The translations under genes and the position numbers were made by a program. DNA of 64,000 bases from Methylacidimicrobium sp. AP8 (GTDB lineage Bacteria > Verrucomicrobiota > Verrucomicrobiia > Methylacidiphilales > Methylacidiphilaceae), in assembly GCF_903064525.1 (NCBI RefSeq), contig NZ_LR797830.1, forward strand, positions 1,426,001 to 1,490,000. Reading direction: 5' to 3'. The notes beneath the pieces are model-generated. The model searched no databases, was not told the DNA's origin, and was given only the letters and a program-made list of their open reading frames with translations. Positions within the stretch are counted from its first letter, which is position 1. Every line of letters begins with the position of its first letter. This document shows positions 1 through 8,959 of the stretch, one piece after another.

Positions 1-27
1 GACGCGCGTTTGTCCTATCAAGGGATT

Positions 28-612
28 ATGAATCCGGACACGACGGATGCGATCCTCTTTCAGGAGCTCTTTTCCACATGGGAGAGCAAGCTCCTTCTCT
101 ACACGAAATCCCTCGTCGACGATACGGAGTCCGCCCGCGACATCGTCCAAGAGAGCTTCCTCAAATTAGCAAAAGCCCTGCGCCAGCGGGAGCACCCGCC
201 GGCGGGCGACGCCGACGGCGAGGGAGGAGAACATCGGCGACGCTGGACCGCCTGGCTGTTCACGGTCGCGCGCAACGGGGCTTTGGATCATCTGCGGAAA
301 CGCAAGCCGCTGATCCGGGAAGAGGCGTTGATGAGCCTACCATCGGTCGGGCCGACGCCCCGAAGAGCGCTCGAGCGGGCGGAGCTGGTCGACCGGGTGC
401 TCCAGTGCCAGAAGCGGCTGACGCGGTCGCAACGGGAGGCGATCCGGCTGCGGTTTCAGGACGAGCTCTCCTACAAAGAGATCGCTCAAGTCATGAATAT
501 TTCGGTCACCAACGTCGGCTTTCTGCTCCATGTGGGGCTCAAGCGGCTGCGGGAGCTGCTGAAGGAGGAGCTTCAGGCGGTTCCCTTCGGCAACGACGGA
601 GGAAATCTATGA
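28..612 (+). CDS. ECF-type RNA polymerase sigma factor
   Basis: A 194-residue sigma-70 family factor of extracytoplasmic-function size. Region 2 sits at about residues 20-60, where LVDDTESARDIVQESFLKL matches the core-binding and -10 helices. Region 4, about residues 130-180, has a helix-turn-helix (SYKEIAQVMNISVTNVGF) for the -35 element. Regions 1.1 and 3 are absent, as is usual for ECF factors. I chose the ATG at 28, three bases after an AAGGG; an in-frame TTG at 10 is possible and the window edge hides anything further upstream. The stop overlaps the next start (ATGA, 609-612), so it is translationally coupled to the VWA protein, which may control its activity (inference). Confidence 0.93.
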   Translation: MNPDTTDAILFQELFSTWESKLLLYTKSLVDDTESARDIVQESFLKLAKALRQREHPPAGDADGEGGEHRRRWTAWLFTVARNGALDHLRKRKPLIREEALMSLPSVGPTPRRALERAELVDRVLQCQKRLTRSQREAIRLRFQDELSYKEIAQVMNISVTNVGFLLHVGLKRLRELLKEELQAVPFGNDGGNL

Positions 613-2897
613 ACGCGGACGATCCGAGAATCACGGCCTTTCTTTTAGGAGAAAGGGAAATCTTCACGCCGGAAGAGATCGAGGCGTTGGAAGGCATCCT
701 TGCCGGCGATCCCGAAGAGAAGGAAATCCGCAAAGCGGTTCGGCTGCTTCGCGAAGGGTTCTCCCGAGAGGAGATCCTCCTGCGGGAGGAGCAGGAACGC
801 AGGCAAGAAACCGCGCGGAGCCGCTTCCGTTTGGATCAGGGCAAAAGGCTGCGGTTCGGCCGATGGATTCCCTCGCTCCCGTGGCGCCTGCCGGGCCCGT
901 TTCCTATACCCGCGCTGGCGGGTCTTTTCTTCTGCGTGCTTGTCGCCGGCCTCCTCCTCGGCCTTCTCGGCTCCTTCCCTCCCTCGCTTTCCCAACGAAG
1001 GGAGGATCCGGCGCATACACCGCACGTGCCGGCCGCGGCGGCGGAAACGGAGAGGAGTCCGAGCGGCTCGGTTTCTTCCCCGTCCCGGGCGACGGCGGCA
1101 ATCACCGGTCCGCCGGCGCCGGCTGTCCGGGCGCGGTCCGGGATAGCCGCGGCTTCCGCGACCTCGCCCCCGCAGGCGGCGGACTCCGGGAGGGGCCGGA
1201 ACCGGCGGGCGCGGCAGCCGGACGAAGGGAAAGTCGCCGAGGCAGAAGGGTTCGCCGGCGCGACCACCGAAGGAGCAATGACATCGTCCATGGTGCCTTT
1301 TGTTGCGGGCGTTCTAGGAAGCGCCAGGGCCTTGCCTGGGCATCTCGGTGCGGGTCAAGCTCCCGTTCCCCGCGCGCGTCCCGGCGTGCTTGCGGCCGGG
1401 CAGGAGTCCGACCATGGGGAGGGGGTGAATCGGAATGCCTTCGACGCGATTGCGGAGAACCGGTTCCTGCAGGTCTACGACCACCCGCTGTCGACCTTCA
1501 GCGCCGATGTCGACACGGCCAGCTACTCGATCGTCCGGCGCTATCTGCTCGACCGGAAGCATTGGCCGCCGAAAGGAGCGGTTCGGATCGAGGAGCTGAT
1601 CAACTATTTTCCTTATGATTATCCCGGCCCCAAAGGAGACGAGCCTTTCTCGGTCAACGTCGAGTCCGCCTCCTGCCCCTGGGCCCCGGATCACCGGCTC
1701 GTCCGGATCGGGATCAAGGCCAGGGAGCTACCTCGGGAATCGGTTCCGCCCAGCAACCTCGTTTTCCTGATCGACGTCTCCGGCTCGATGGCCATGCCCA
1801 ACAAGCTTCCCCTTCTGCGGCAAAGCCTCGACTACCTGGTCGATCAGCTCGGGGAGAAGGACCGGGTAGGGATCGTGGTCTACGCGGGGGCCGCCGGCTG
1901 CGTCCTCCTGCCCACCGGCGACAAGGAGAAGATCCGGCGAGCGCTCGGCACCCTGGAAGCGGGGGGCTCGACCAACGGGGCTTCGGGCATCGAGATGGCC
2001 TACGATCTGGCGGAACGGAGCTTTCTTCCGGAAGGAAACAACCGGGTGATCCTGGCGACCGACGGAGATTGGAACGTCGGCATCACCAGCCAGAGCGAGC
2101 TGCTCGATCTGATCGCCAAGAAGGCGAAAAAGCGGATTTATCTTACCGTCCTCGGCTTCGGCATGGACAACCTGAACGACTCGATGCTGGTCAAGCTCGC
2201 CGACCGGGGCAACGGCAACTACGCCTACATCGACACCCTGGAGGAGGCGCGCAAGGTTTTCGGAGCGGACCTGCACAAGACTCTCTACACCGTGGCCGAG
2301 GACGTGAAATTCCAGGTGGAGTTCAACCCCAGGAAGGTCTCGGCCCACCGCCTGATCGGCTACGAGAAGCGGCGATTGGCCGAGGAGGAGTTCAACGACG
2401 ACACCAAAGACGCGGGCGAGATCGGCGCGGGCCATACCGTGACCGCCCTCTACGAGATCATTCCCGCGGACGGCAAGGCGCCGTCCCGTTCGGAGGTCGA
2501 TCCGCTCCGGTATCAGCCCAATCCGCCGGAAAAGGGAGGGGCGGGCGGAGCGGCCGTCGATCCGGCCGTTTCGAACGAGCTGCTCACGGTCAAGATCCGG
2601 TACAAGCAGCCCGGCGAAAAGAAGAGCCGGCGGCTGGAATTCCCGTTCACGGATCGCGGACAGTCGTGGGAGGCGAGCTCCGAAGAGTTCCGCTTCGCCG
2701 CCGCCGTCGTCGCCTTCGGGCAGATGCTGACCAAGTCGCGCTGGAAAGGCCGGAGCAGCTGGCCGCTGGTGCGGAGGCTCGCGCTCGAGGGCCGGGGCAA
2801 GGATCCTTACGGCTACCGGAGCGCGTTCCTCGCTCTGGTGGAAGCCGCCAGCGCCCTGCCGGCGGATGCGCAGGAGGAAGAGGAAATGGAGGACTGA
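609..2897 (+). CDS. YfbK-like von Willebrand factor A domain protein with membrane anchor
   Basis: 762 residues. The first 90 are charged and helical (begins MNADDPRITAFLLGE), followed by one membrane segment at about 98-122 and a long Pro/Ala/Ser/Arg-rich linker to about 270. The rest is the YfbK-type module: an N-terminal VWA-associated part (FSADVDTASYSIVRRYLLD) and a VWA domain with the metal-site motif DVSGSM near residue 388 and a later ATDGDWN. The fold is therefore probably outside the membrane with the N-terminus in the cytoplasm. Coupling to the ECF sigma gene suggests the cytoplasmic part acts as an anti-sigma or sensor arm; that is inference, since no zinc anti-sigma motif is visible. 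Molecular function of YfbK proteins is not settled. Confidence 0.85.
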   Translation: MNADDPRITAFLLGEREIFTPEEIEALEGILAGDPEEKEIRKAVRLLREGFSREEILLREEQERRQETARSRFRLDQGKRLRFGRWIPSLPWRLPGPFPIPALAGLFFCVLVAGLLLGLLGSFPPSLSQRREDPAHTPHVPAAAAETERSPSGSVSSPSRATAAITGPPAPAVRARSGIAAASATSPPQAADSGRGRNRRARQPDEGKVAEAEGFAGATTEGAMTSSMVPFVAGVLGSARALPGHLGAGQAPVPRARPGVLAAGQESDHGEGVNRNAFDAIAENRFLQVYDHPLSTFSADVDTASYSIVRRYLLDRKHWPPKGAVRIEELINYFPYDYPGPKGDEPFSVNVESASCPWAPDHRLVRIGIKARELPRESVPPSNLVFLIDVSGSMAMPNKLPLLRQSLDYLVDQLGEKDRVGIVVYAGAAGCVLLPTGDKEKIRRALGTLEAGGSTNGASGIEMAYDLAERSFLPEGNNRVILATDGDWNVGITSQSELLDLIAKKAKKRIYLTVLGFGMDNLNDSMLVKLADRGNGNYAYIDTLEEARKVFGADLHKTLYTVAEDVKFQVEFNPRKVSAHRLIGYEKRRLAEEEFNDDTKDAGEIGAGHTVTALYEIIPADGKAPSRSEVDPLRYQPNPPEKGGAGGAAVDPAVSNELLTVKIRYKQPGEKKSRRLEFPFTDRGQSWEASSEEFRFAAAVVAFGQMLTKSRWKGRSSWPLVRRLALEGRGKDPYGYRSAFLALVEAASALPADAQEEEEMED

Positions 2898-3077
2898 GAA
2901 TGGCCGGCGGCGGACCTTTCTCCTGGATGAGAACAGGAAGAGGGACGAAGCGACCCGACACCGGCTCCGGCTTTCGGCTCTCATCCGCTCCCCGTGCACG
3001 CGCGCCCGTGCTTCTCGGGCGGACCTCCCGGAACGCTCCTTCTGCCTCCGCTCGCGACGGGAAAGGCAGGAAGCCGG

Positions 3078-3162
3078 CGGACAGGGTGGGATTCGAACCC
3101 ACGAGCCCTTGCAGGCTAGCGGTTTTCAAGACCGCCGCATTCAACCCCTCTGCCACCTGTCC
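3078..3162 (-). tRNA. tRNA-Ser (anticodon UGA)
   Basis: Read on the minus strand this is an 85-nt class II tRNA. The acceptor stem pairs GGACAGG with CCTGTCC, the discriminator base is G as expected for serine, the anticodon stem-loop is GCGGT-CTTGAAA-ACCGC with anticodon TGA, there is a long variable arm, and the T arm contains GTTCGAATC. No CCA is encoded, so the end must be added by nucleotidyltransferase. It reads UCA codons. Confidence 0.97.
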
Positions 3163-3550
3163 CCCTCGGGTCCGCGGCGCCGGCGCCGGGAAATTCCGCC
3201 GGGAGAGCGGACAGCAAACGAGGGTACGTTTCCCGCGGCGGAACGACAACCGGGATTTCGCGCCGGCTGTCCGCGGCCGGCTCTTCCTTGCCCGGTAGGA
3301 AAATGGTCCACGTCCGGGGAAATGCCGCAGTTGCTCCTGGGGTTACCCCGGCGACTTCCGGCTTGCGGCGAGCGAGCCTTTTCTTAAGAATAGCCGAGTC
3401 AGCCGTTGGTAATGAACAGTTACTTGCCGCGCGCCGGCCTTCGGACCGGCGCGGAAAAGGTAACGGCTCGCGCGAAGCGGCCGGCCGGCGCCTCTACCCG
3501 AAATTCCGGAGGGAGCCGGAATTCTGTCTTGCTCGTGGAGTCCTCCCGTC
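3163..3550. other. gap between tRNA-Ser and the HupH-like gene
   Basis: No open frame here looks like a gene. The second half contains the nested inverted repeats listed at 3401-3468 and then a GGAG about 10 bases before the ATG at 3551. No convincing -35/-10 pair was found by eye. Confidence 0.6.
3401..3468 (+). promoter_or_regulatory. structured leader candidate with alternative stems
   Basis: Three perfect pairings are visible. AGCCGTT (3401-3407) pairs with AACGGCT (3462-3468). CGCGCCGG (3430-3437) pairs with CCGGCGCG (3446-3453) around a TTCG tetraloop closed by a C-G pair. GTTAC (3419-3423) pairs with GTAAC (3460-3464). The first and third pairings share bases 3462-3464 and exclude each other, which is the layout of an RNA switch. 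The element ends 82 bases before the HupH-like start. I could not match it to a known riboswitch class. Confidence 0.4.
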
Positions 3551-4387
3551 ATGCCTCCTGCAAAAAAACCCTCGACCCCGCCGGCGGACGGCGGCGATAA
3601 GCTTCCCCCGCGGCGGCAAAATGCCGGGACGGCAAAGCAAAAGGCCTTGCCTCGGCAACCCGCGATGCCCTCCCCGGATTCGGTTTCGCAAATCGAAAAG
3701 GTGTTGTTGGCCCTTGAGCAGGCGCTGCTGAGCCAGCGCCTATGGGAGCGGCCCGCGCAGATCCCGCTCGCGAGCCTCGCTCGCCGGGAGCAGGAGTTGC
3801 TGCGGGGAATCCTGGGAGAGGGCGCGACCGTGGTGGAGGCGCCGGGAACCGACGCCCGGACGGCCGTGGCCACGAGCTTCAGCGGGGTGTGGCTCACGGG
3901 GAAGCAGAGCGGAGCCGAAGGTCTCTCCTATACAATCGACGTGGGCCTCCTTCCAGCATTCGTGGGCGAAAAGACGGCCGCCCTTCCCGCCTTGGCCCTC
4001 CCGCCCTCCTCCCTCGCGTCCGAATCCGTCGCCGCTTGGGCCGTTCTCCGGGAGCTGGTCGAAAAGGCGCGCGCCTGGGAACAGGAGCTCCGCCCCTGCG
4101 AGATCAACCTGCTGCTCCACCCGCTCTCGCCGGCCGACTACGAGCAGCTCTCCGGCTTCCTCGGCCGGGGGCCCGTGATCGGCTGGATGGAGGGATGGTG
4201 CCGGTGGTGGCTCTTCGCCACGCAGTGGCGCAATGTCTGGCGGATCGAGGTGCGCTCTTCCGCAGGAAGATGCGAAGCTTCTCTTTTGGAGATCGGGCGT
4301 TGCCCCGCCGTGTTGACCTTTCCCCAGTCGGCTTTCCTCGTGAGCGCACGGCGGGTGCGGCGGCTCCTCGAGCTTTACGGGGAGTAA
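3551..4387 (+). CDS. HupH/HyaF-like hydrogenase expression/formation protein
   Basis: 278 residues. After a Lys/Pro/Arg-rich start of about 40 residues there are two related modules. In the first (about 65-140) EQELLRGILGEGATV and FSGVWLTGKQ resemble the first HupH half. In the second (about 175-265) INLLLHPLSPADYEQL, FLGRGPVIGWMEG and ATQWRNVWRIEV match the HupH C-terminal domain. In NiFe-hydrogenase operons such proteins assist small-subunit or FeS-cluster maturation in the cytoplasm. No hydrogenase gene is in this window, so the partner must be elsewhere. An ATG at 3665 would give a form without the low-complexity start. The assignment rests on motif resemblance only. Confidence 0.66.
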   Translation: MPPAKKPSTPPADGGDKLPPRRQNAGTAKQKALPRQPAMPSPDSVSQIEKVLLALEQALLSQRLWERPAQIPLASLARREQELLRGILGEGATVVEAPGTDARTAVATSFSGVWLTGKQSGAEGLSYTIDVGLLPAFVGEKTAALPALALPPSSLASESVAAWAVLRELVEKARAWEQELRPCEINLLLHPLSPADYEQLSGFLGRGPVIGWMEGWCRWWLFATQWRNVWRIEVRSSAGRCEASLLEIGRCPAVLTFPQSAFLVSARRVRRLLELYGE

Positions 4388-4411
4388 GCTGCGGCGCGAT
4401 CCGCCGATCCG

Positions 4412-5542
4412 TCAGCCGCCGAGGCGGGCGAGCCGCCGCAACGCTTCAGTCTTTTCGGTATGGCCGAGGCGCGCCTTGCGGACCGCGTCGGTGACAACGG
4501 CGATATCCTGGTCGTAGAGGCGCCGGTCGACCGGAAAGGGGTGCCCGTCCTTGCCGCCATGCGCGTAGGCATAGTCCGCCCAGCGGGGCGAGCGGGCCGG
4601 ATCGCGGCGGGAAACCGGAGTCCCGTAGATGAGCTCGGCCGTCAGCGCCAGGCTCCGAATCGCCTTGGGGCCGATCTGCGGGGTCCCGAGCAGCGTTTCG
4701 AAGTCTTGCGGCCCCGCCTGGTGGGCTGCGGAGAGGATTCGGCCGAGCCTCGGCAGGTCGACATCGACGGGAAGAAGGGCGTGGCGGGCCGGCGCAAAGA
4801 GGGTAGGACCTTCGATCGCCGCCCGCAGGGTCTCGAGGAGCCGCGCGGGATCGTCCCGGACGAGGGCTGCGCTCGCCTCCCGATTGGGTCCCGCCTCGGC
4901 GGCGATCATGTTGAGAAGGACTTCCGGCACCGGACAGGAGGCATCCCGGGACGCGCCGGAGAGGTCGCGGATCGCGGCATGCGGCTCGCAGACGAAGTCG
5001 GCGACCGATTCGCCGATCCAGTGGTAGCGGCGGGCTCTGCCGCACTCTGCGTTCATCCCTTGCTGGACCACGCACCAAGCCCCCGCGGGGGTGAAGAAGA
5101 AGCTGTGATGGTAGAGCGTGTAGCCGTCCTGGAGCGCGGCGGAATCGACCTTGGCGCTCATCCGCGAGGCGTAGACGAGCCGCTCCCCTTGGGCGATGCC
5201 GAGGCGATCGGCAGCGCGGGCGATCTCCTCCGGCGCCTTCCGGCCGCTTCCGCCCTTCCCTCCGGCGGCCACGATGCCCAGCTCGCTCCCATAGATCCGG
5301 TACGCCTCCTTGAGCGCGCCGCAGGTCACCGTCGTCACGCCGGAGGAGTGCCAGTCGAAGCCGAGCAGGCAGCCGAAGGCCTGGAACCACCAGGGGTCGG
5401 CGAGGCGGCGGAGCATCTCGTCCGCACCATGCTCGTCGACGATCGCCATCACGACCGCTCCGGCTAGGCGCACCATCCGCTCGAAGAGGGCGGCGGGCGC
5501 CTTTCCGTCGTGCAGCGGCAGCTCGGCGCAAGCCCGTTTCAT
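4412..5542 (-). CDS. DUF763 family protein
   Basis: 376 residues. The N-terminal signature is clear: LPLHDGKAPAALFERMVRLA, then DPWWFQAFGCLLGFDWHSSG and TTVTCGALKEAYRIYG. About residue 290 the stretch LLGTPQIGPKAIRSLALTAE resembles a helix-hairpin-helix, which suggests nucleic-acid contact (inference). The C-terminus has YAHGGKDGHPFPVDRRLYD, also typical of the family. DUF763 proteins are common in archaea and scattered in bacteria, and their biochemical role is unknown. It diverges from the helicase gene across 166 bases. The last 30 bases of the HupH-like gene's downstream region separate the two convergent genes. Confidence 0.86.
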   Translation of the reverse strand: MKRACAELPLHDGKAPAALFERMVRLAGAVVMAIVDEHGADEMLRRLADPWWFQAFGCLLGFDWHSSGVTTVTCGALKEAYRIYGSELGIVAAGGKGGSGRKAPEEIARAADRLGIAQGERLVYASRMSAKVDSAALQDGYTLYHHSFFFTPAGAWCVVQQGMNAECGRARRYHWIGESVADFVCEPHAAIRDLSGASRDASCPVPEVLLNMIAAEAGPNREASAALVRDDPARLLETLRAAIEGPTLFAPARHALLPVDVDLPRLGRILSAAHQAGPQDFETLLGTPQIGPKAIRSLALTAELIYGTPVSRRDPARSPRWADYAYAHGGKDGHPFPVDRRLYDQDIAVVTDAVRKARLGHTEKTEALRRLARLGG

Positions 5543-5708
5543 CGCGATCGATCCGAAGGCCCGTCCGATCCGCGTCCGGCGGGTCGGCGCGGGCGATCGT
5601 GGTCCCCTCCCTATTTATTCCCTTGAGCAAAGAAGGAAAAGGCCCGAACGTTCTCCGTGCCGATTTTGCTCTCCCTTCCGCGGCCTTCCAGCCGCGGCTG
5701 ACCCTTCG

Positions 5709-7304
5709 ATGCGTAATCTCTACGGAAAACGGATCGACCTCTATCCGTGGCAAGCCGAGGCGCTGGCGCGCGTGGGCGACAAGAGCGCCCTGGTCGCCGC
5801 CCCGACCGGGAGCGGAAAGACCGTGGTAGCCTATCGCTGGGCGAAGCTCTGGGAGGAGCGGAGCCGCCGGGTGATCTTCACCGCTCCGATCAAAGCCCTC
5901 TCCAACGAACGGTATCTGGAGCTGCGGGCTCTGTTCGGCGACGAGGTCGGCATTCTCACCGGTGACGTGAAGCGGAATCCGGAGGCGCCGATTCTCTGCA
6001 TGACCCAGGAGGTCTACGCCAACCGCTTCTGCGGCCTGCCGCGGCAGCGCGTGATCATCGACGAGATCCACTACATGGTCCACAATCCCGACCGGGCGCG
6101 GGCCTATGCCGAGGGGATCGCCGGCACGCATCCGGAAAGCGATCTTCTTTTCCTATCGGCGACGGTCGATGCCCGCCGCTTCCTCGGCTACCTTTCGCAG
6201 CTGGCGGCGCGGCCGCTCGAGCTGGTCGAGCAGAGCCGCCGGCCGGTTCCGATCCACTATCTGGACCGGGAGCCTTCCGCACGGCGGCTCTGGGAAGAGC
6301 TGGCACCGGTGCTTGTCTTCGCTTTCTCCTATAAAGCGGTGATGGGGCTGGCGGGGGAACTCTACTCGGCCGCCCACGGGCGGATGCGGGCGCCGCAGCG
6401 GGAGCGGGTCCGGGAGCTGGCGAAGCGCTACCGGGTCGACCGGCCCGATCTTCTCCGGATGGCGACCGGCGGAGTAGCCATCTACCACGGCACCCTCCTC
6501 TACAAGGAGAAGCTCTTCGTCGAGCGGCTGGCCCGGGAAAACCTGCTCCTGGCCGTCGCGGCGACCGATGCGCTCTCCCTGGGCATCAACCTCCCGGTGC
6601 GGACGGTCCTCTTCGCCCAGCTGGCGCGCTACGTAACCGGCCCGATCGCCAAGATGGAGTTTCTGCAGATGGCCGGGCGCGCCGGACGCCCCAACCTCCA
6701 GGAAGCCGGCTATGTCGGTTACCTGGAAACGCCGTTCGAGGCGCGCGGCTACGACACCGAGCGGCTCTACCGCTCGCTGCGGAAAAAACCGCTCGAGCCG
6801 TTGCGCGTCCGCCCTCTCCCCTCGATCAAGCGGATCCTCAACCGGACGCCGATCGAGGAAGAGCTCGGGCAGGTGGCCGCCCTCTCCTTTCCGGGCCTCC
6901 ATCCGCAGGAGCTCCTTGCCTTTCGCCGGATGGTCGAGATCGCAATGGAGGAGATCGAGCGGAGCTGCCGGCTTCTGCAAAGACGGGCGCGAGCGGGCGG
7001 GCGGCTGCTCGAGGTCCTGCGGCGGATCTATTTCGACGAGTTCACCGTCGCCGAGAACCTCGGCTTGGCCAAGACGCTCGTCCTGGAGGGGAAGATCGAC
7101 GCCCGCCGGGAGATCCGGCGGATTCGGGAATCGGTCCGAAGCGAGGGGGAGGCCTTGAAGGCGCTCCTCCAGTTCCGCCGCTTCCTCCACTCCCTCGATC
7201 CCCAAGAAGTGGAGGGAGCCGAGGCGGTGGAGCAGGCGATCGTCAGCCTCGATGAGTTCGTGCTGCACCCGGAGGCTCTCGAAGCTTCGCGGCCCCCGGC
7301 GTAG
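5709..7304 (+). CDS. Ski2-like DEAD/DEAH-box helicase
   Basis: 531 residues with the superfamily 2 motifs in order: Q-motif-like LYPWQAEAL, Walker A APTGSGKT (near 35), Ia TAPIKALSNERY, Ib TGDV, II DEIH, III SATVD, and VI QMAGRAGR. The spacing and the LSNERY and TGDV signatures are those of Ski2/Mtr4-type ATP-dependent RNA helicases. The usual long C-terminal arch and winged-helix parts are short. The open frame extends upstream to 5310, but the helicase homology starts right at the ATG chosen here and the upstream part overlaps the divergent DUF763 gene. Substrate is unknown; RNA unwinding in decay or processing is the family expectation. Confidence 0.88.
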   Translation: MRNLYGKRIDLYPWQAEALARVGDKSALVAAPTGSGKTVVAYRWAKLWEERSRRVIFTAPIKALSNERYLELRALFGDEVGILTGDVKRNPEAPILCMTQEVYANRFCGLPRQRVIIDEIHYMVHNPDRARAYAEGIAGTHPESDLLFLSATVDARRFLGYLSQLAARPLELVEQSRRPVPIHYLDREPSARRLWEELAPVLVFAFSYKAVMGLAGELYSAAHGRMRAPQRERVRELAKRYRVDRPDLLRMATGGVAIYHGTLLYKEKLFVERLARENLLLAVAATDALSLGINLPVRTVLFAQLARYVTGPIAKMEFLQMAGRAGRPNLQEAGYVGYLETPFEARGYDTERLYRSLRKKPLEPLRVRPLPSIKRILNRTPIEEELGQVAALSFPGLHPQELLAFRRMVEIAMEEIERSCRLLQRRARAGGRLLEVLRRIYFDEFTVAENLGLAKTLVLEGKIDARREIRRIRESVRSEGEALKALLQFRRFLHSLDPQEVEGAEAVEQAIVSLDEFVLHPEALEASRPPA

Positions 7305-7315
7305 GCTCCCCGCGC

Positions 7316-8959
7316 CTACTGGCCGAAAAGCTTGGCGAGCATCGCTTGCGCCTCCTCCTGGATCCGGCGGAGGTGCAGCGCGTTCCGGAAGCTCTCCGCG
7401 TAAAGCTTGTAGACCTCCTCGGTTCCGGACGGACGGGCCGCAAACCAGCCGTTTTCCGCGACGACCTTGATTCCACCGATCTCGCCTCCGGAGGGGGCGC
7501 GGACGAGGATGGCCGTCACGGGATCCCCGGCGAGGGTCGGCATCGCGACCTCCTCGGGGGTCAGCGCCAGCAGCTTCTTTTTCTGCTCGTGCGTGGCCGG
7601 CGCATCGATTCGCTCGTAGAAGGAAGGTCCGAGCCTGCCGGTGATCTCCTGGTAGAGCACCCCTGGATCCTTGCCGGTCCGCGCGGTGATCTCCGCCGCC
7701 AAAAGCCCCAGGACCATCCCGTCCTTGTCCGTCGTCCACGGGGTGCCGTCCTTCCGCAAGAGCGTCGCCCCCGCGCTCTCCTCGCCGGCGAATCCGAGCT
7801 TGCGCGAGAGAAGCCCTTCGACGAACCACTTGAAGCCGACCGGGACCTCGAAGAGCGGCCGCTTGGCGGCTTGGGCCACCCGGTCGAGAATGCCGGAGCT
7901 GACCACGGTCTTCCCCAAGGCGGCATCGGGGCTCCATCCGGGACGTGCGCCTCCGAAGAGGTAGGAGGCCGCCACGGCCAGGAAATGGTTCGGATTGAGG
8001 AGGCCGCAGCTCGGAGCGACGATCCCGTGGCGGTCGTGGTCGGTATCGCACCCGAAGGCGACGTCGAACTGCCGGGCTCGCCCGATCAGTCCGGCCATCG
8101 CATAAGGCGAGGAGCAGTCCATGCGGATCCGGCCGTCCCAATCGACGGTGAGAAAGCGAAAGGTGGCGTCGACCGCCTCGTTCAGGACGGTGGCGTTCCA
8201 GCCGTAGCGCTCGGCGATCGGCTTCCAGTAGTGGACGCCCGCCCCCCCGAGAGGGTCGATGCCGATCCGGATCGAGGAGGAGCGGAGGAGATCGCAATCG
8301 ACCACCGAGGGGAGGTCGCCGGCGTACCGGTCGAGATAGTCGTGGCGCCGGACGCAGGAGGCGCGGAGGGCCCGCTCGTAGGGCATCCGGCGTATGGCCG
8401 AGCCGTTTCCGCGCAGGAGGGAGTTGGCCCGCTCCTCGATCACCCGCGTGACCGAAGTGTCGGCCGGGCCGCCGTGGGGCGGATTGTATTTGAAGCCGCC
8501 GTCGGTCGGAGGATTGTGGGAAGGGGTAATCACGATCCCGTCGGCCCGTCCGGACCCGCCGTCTCGGTTGTGGGTCAGGATCGCGTGGGAGATCACCGGA
8601 GTCGGCGTATAGCCAAGATCGGGATCGATGCGGACCTCGACCTCGTTGGCCGCCAGGACTTCCAAGGCGGTGGCGAAGGCGGGCTCGGAAAGCGCATGGG
8701 TGTCCTTCCCCAGGAAGAGCGGGCCGGAAATCCCCTGCTCCCGGCGGTAGTCGCAAATCGCCTGGCTGATTGCCAGAATGTGCGCCTGGTTGAAGGAGCC
8801 GCGGAGGCTCGAGCCGCGATGGCCCGAGGTGCCGAACTCGACCCGCTGGTCTTCGTTCTCCGGGTCGGGAACAATCTCGTAGTAGGCGGAGGTGAGCTTC
8901 GCCAAGTCGGTGAGAAGGGATTGAGGCGGCGGCTTGCCGGCCAGGGGGCTGACCTCCAT
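7316..8959 (-). CDS. pgm: phosphoglucomutase (alpha-D-glucose phosphate specific)
   Basis: 547 residues, almost the same length as E. coli Pgm. It interconverts glucose-1-phosphate and glucose-6-phosphate. Visible landmarks are the N-terminal substrate loop FGTSGHRGS, the phosphoserine loop ITPSHNPPTDGGFKYNP, the metal-binding loop DTDHDRHG, the sugar-binding EESAG, and a C-terminal phosphate-binding RPSGTEEVYK. The start has AAGGAG nine bases upstream. It ends 11 bases from the convergent helicase stop. With glgP at the other end of the window it would link glycogen breakdown to glycolysis. Confidence 0.97.
   Translation of the reverse strand: MEVSPLAGKPPPQSLLTDLAKLTSAYYEIVPDPENEDQRVEFGTSGHRGSSLRGSFNQAHILAISQAICDYRREQGISGPLFLGKDTHALSEPAFATALEVLAANEVEVRIDPDLGYTPTPVISHAILTHNRDGGSGRADGIVITPSHNPPTDGGFKYNPPHGGPADTSVTRVIEERANSLLRGNGSAIRRMPYERALRASCVRRHDYLDRYAGDLPSVVDCDLLRSSSIRIGIDPLGGAGVHYWKPIAERYGWNATVLNEAVDATFRFLTVDWDGRIRMDCSSPYAMAGLIGRARQFDVAFGCDTDHDRHGIVAPSCGLLNPNHFLAVAASYLFGGARPGWSPDAALGKTVVSSGILDRVAQAAKRPLFEVPVGFKWFVEGLLSRKLGFAGEESAGATLLRKDGTPWTTDKDGMVLGLLAAEITARTGKDPGVLYQEITGRLGPSFYERIDAPATHEQKKKLLALTPEEVAMPTLAGDPVTAILVRAPSGGEIGGIKVVAENGWFAARPSGTEEVYKLYAESFRNALHLRRIQEEAQAMLAKLFGQ

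Noticed and set aside
78-608. Upstream in-frame extension of the VWA gene
   Set aside because: It runs antiphase through the sigma factor gene and has no VWA-family sequence; the ATG at 609 overlaps the sigma stop and begins a normal protein.
6153-8756. 867-residue minus-strand open frame
   Set aside because: A GC-rich shadow of the helicase and pgm genes, Arg/Gly/Pro-rich and without domains.
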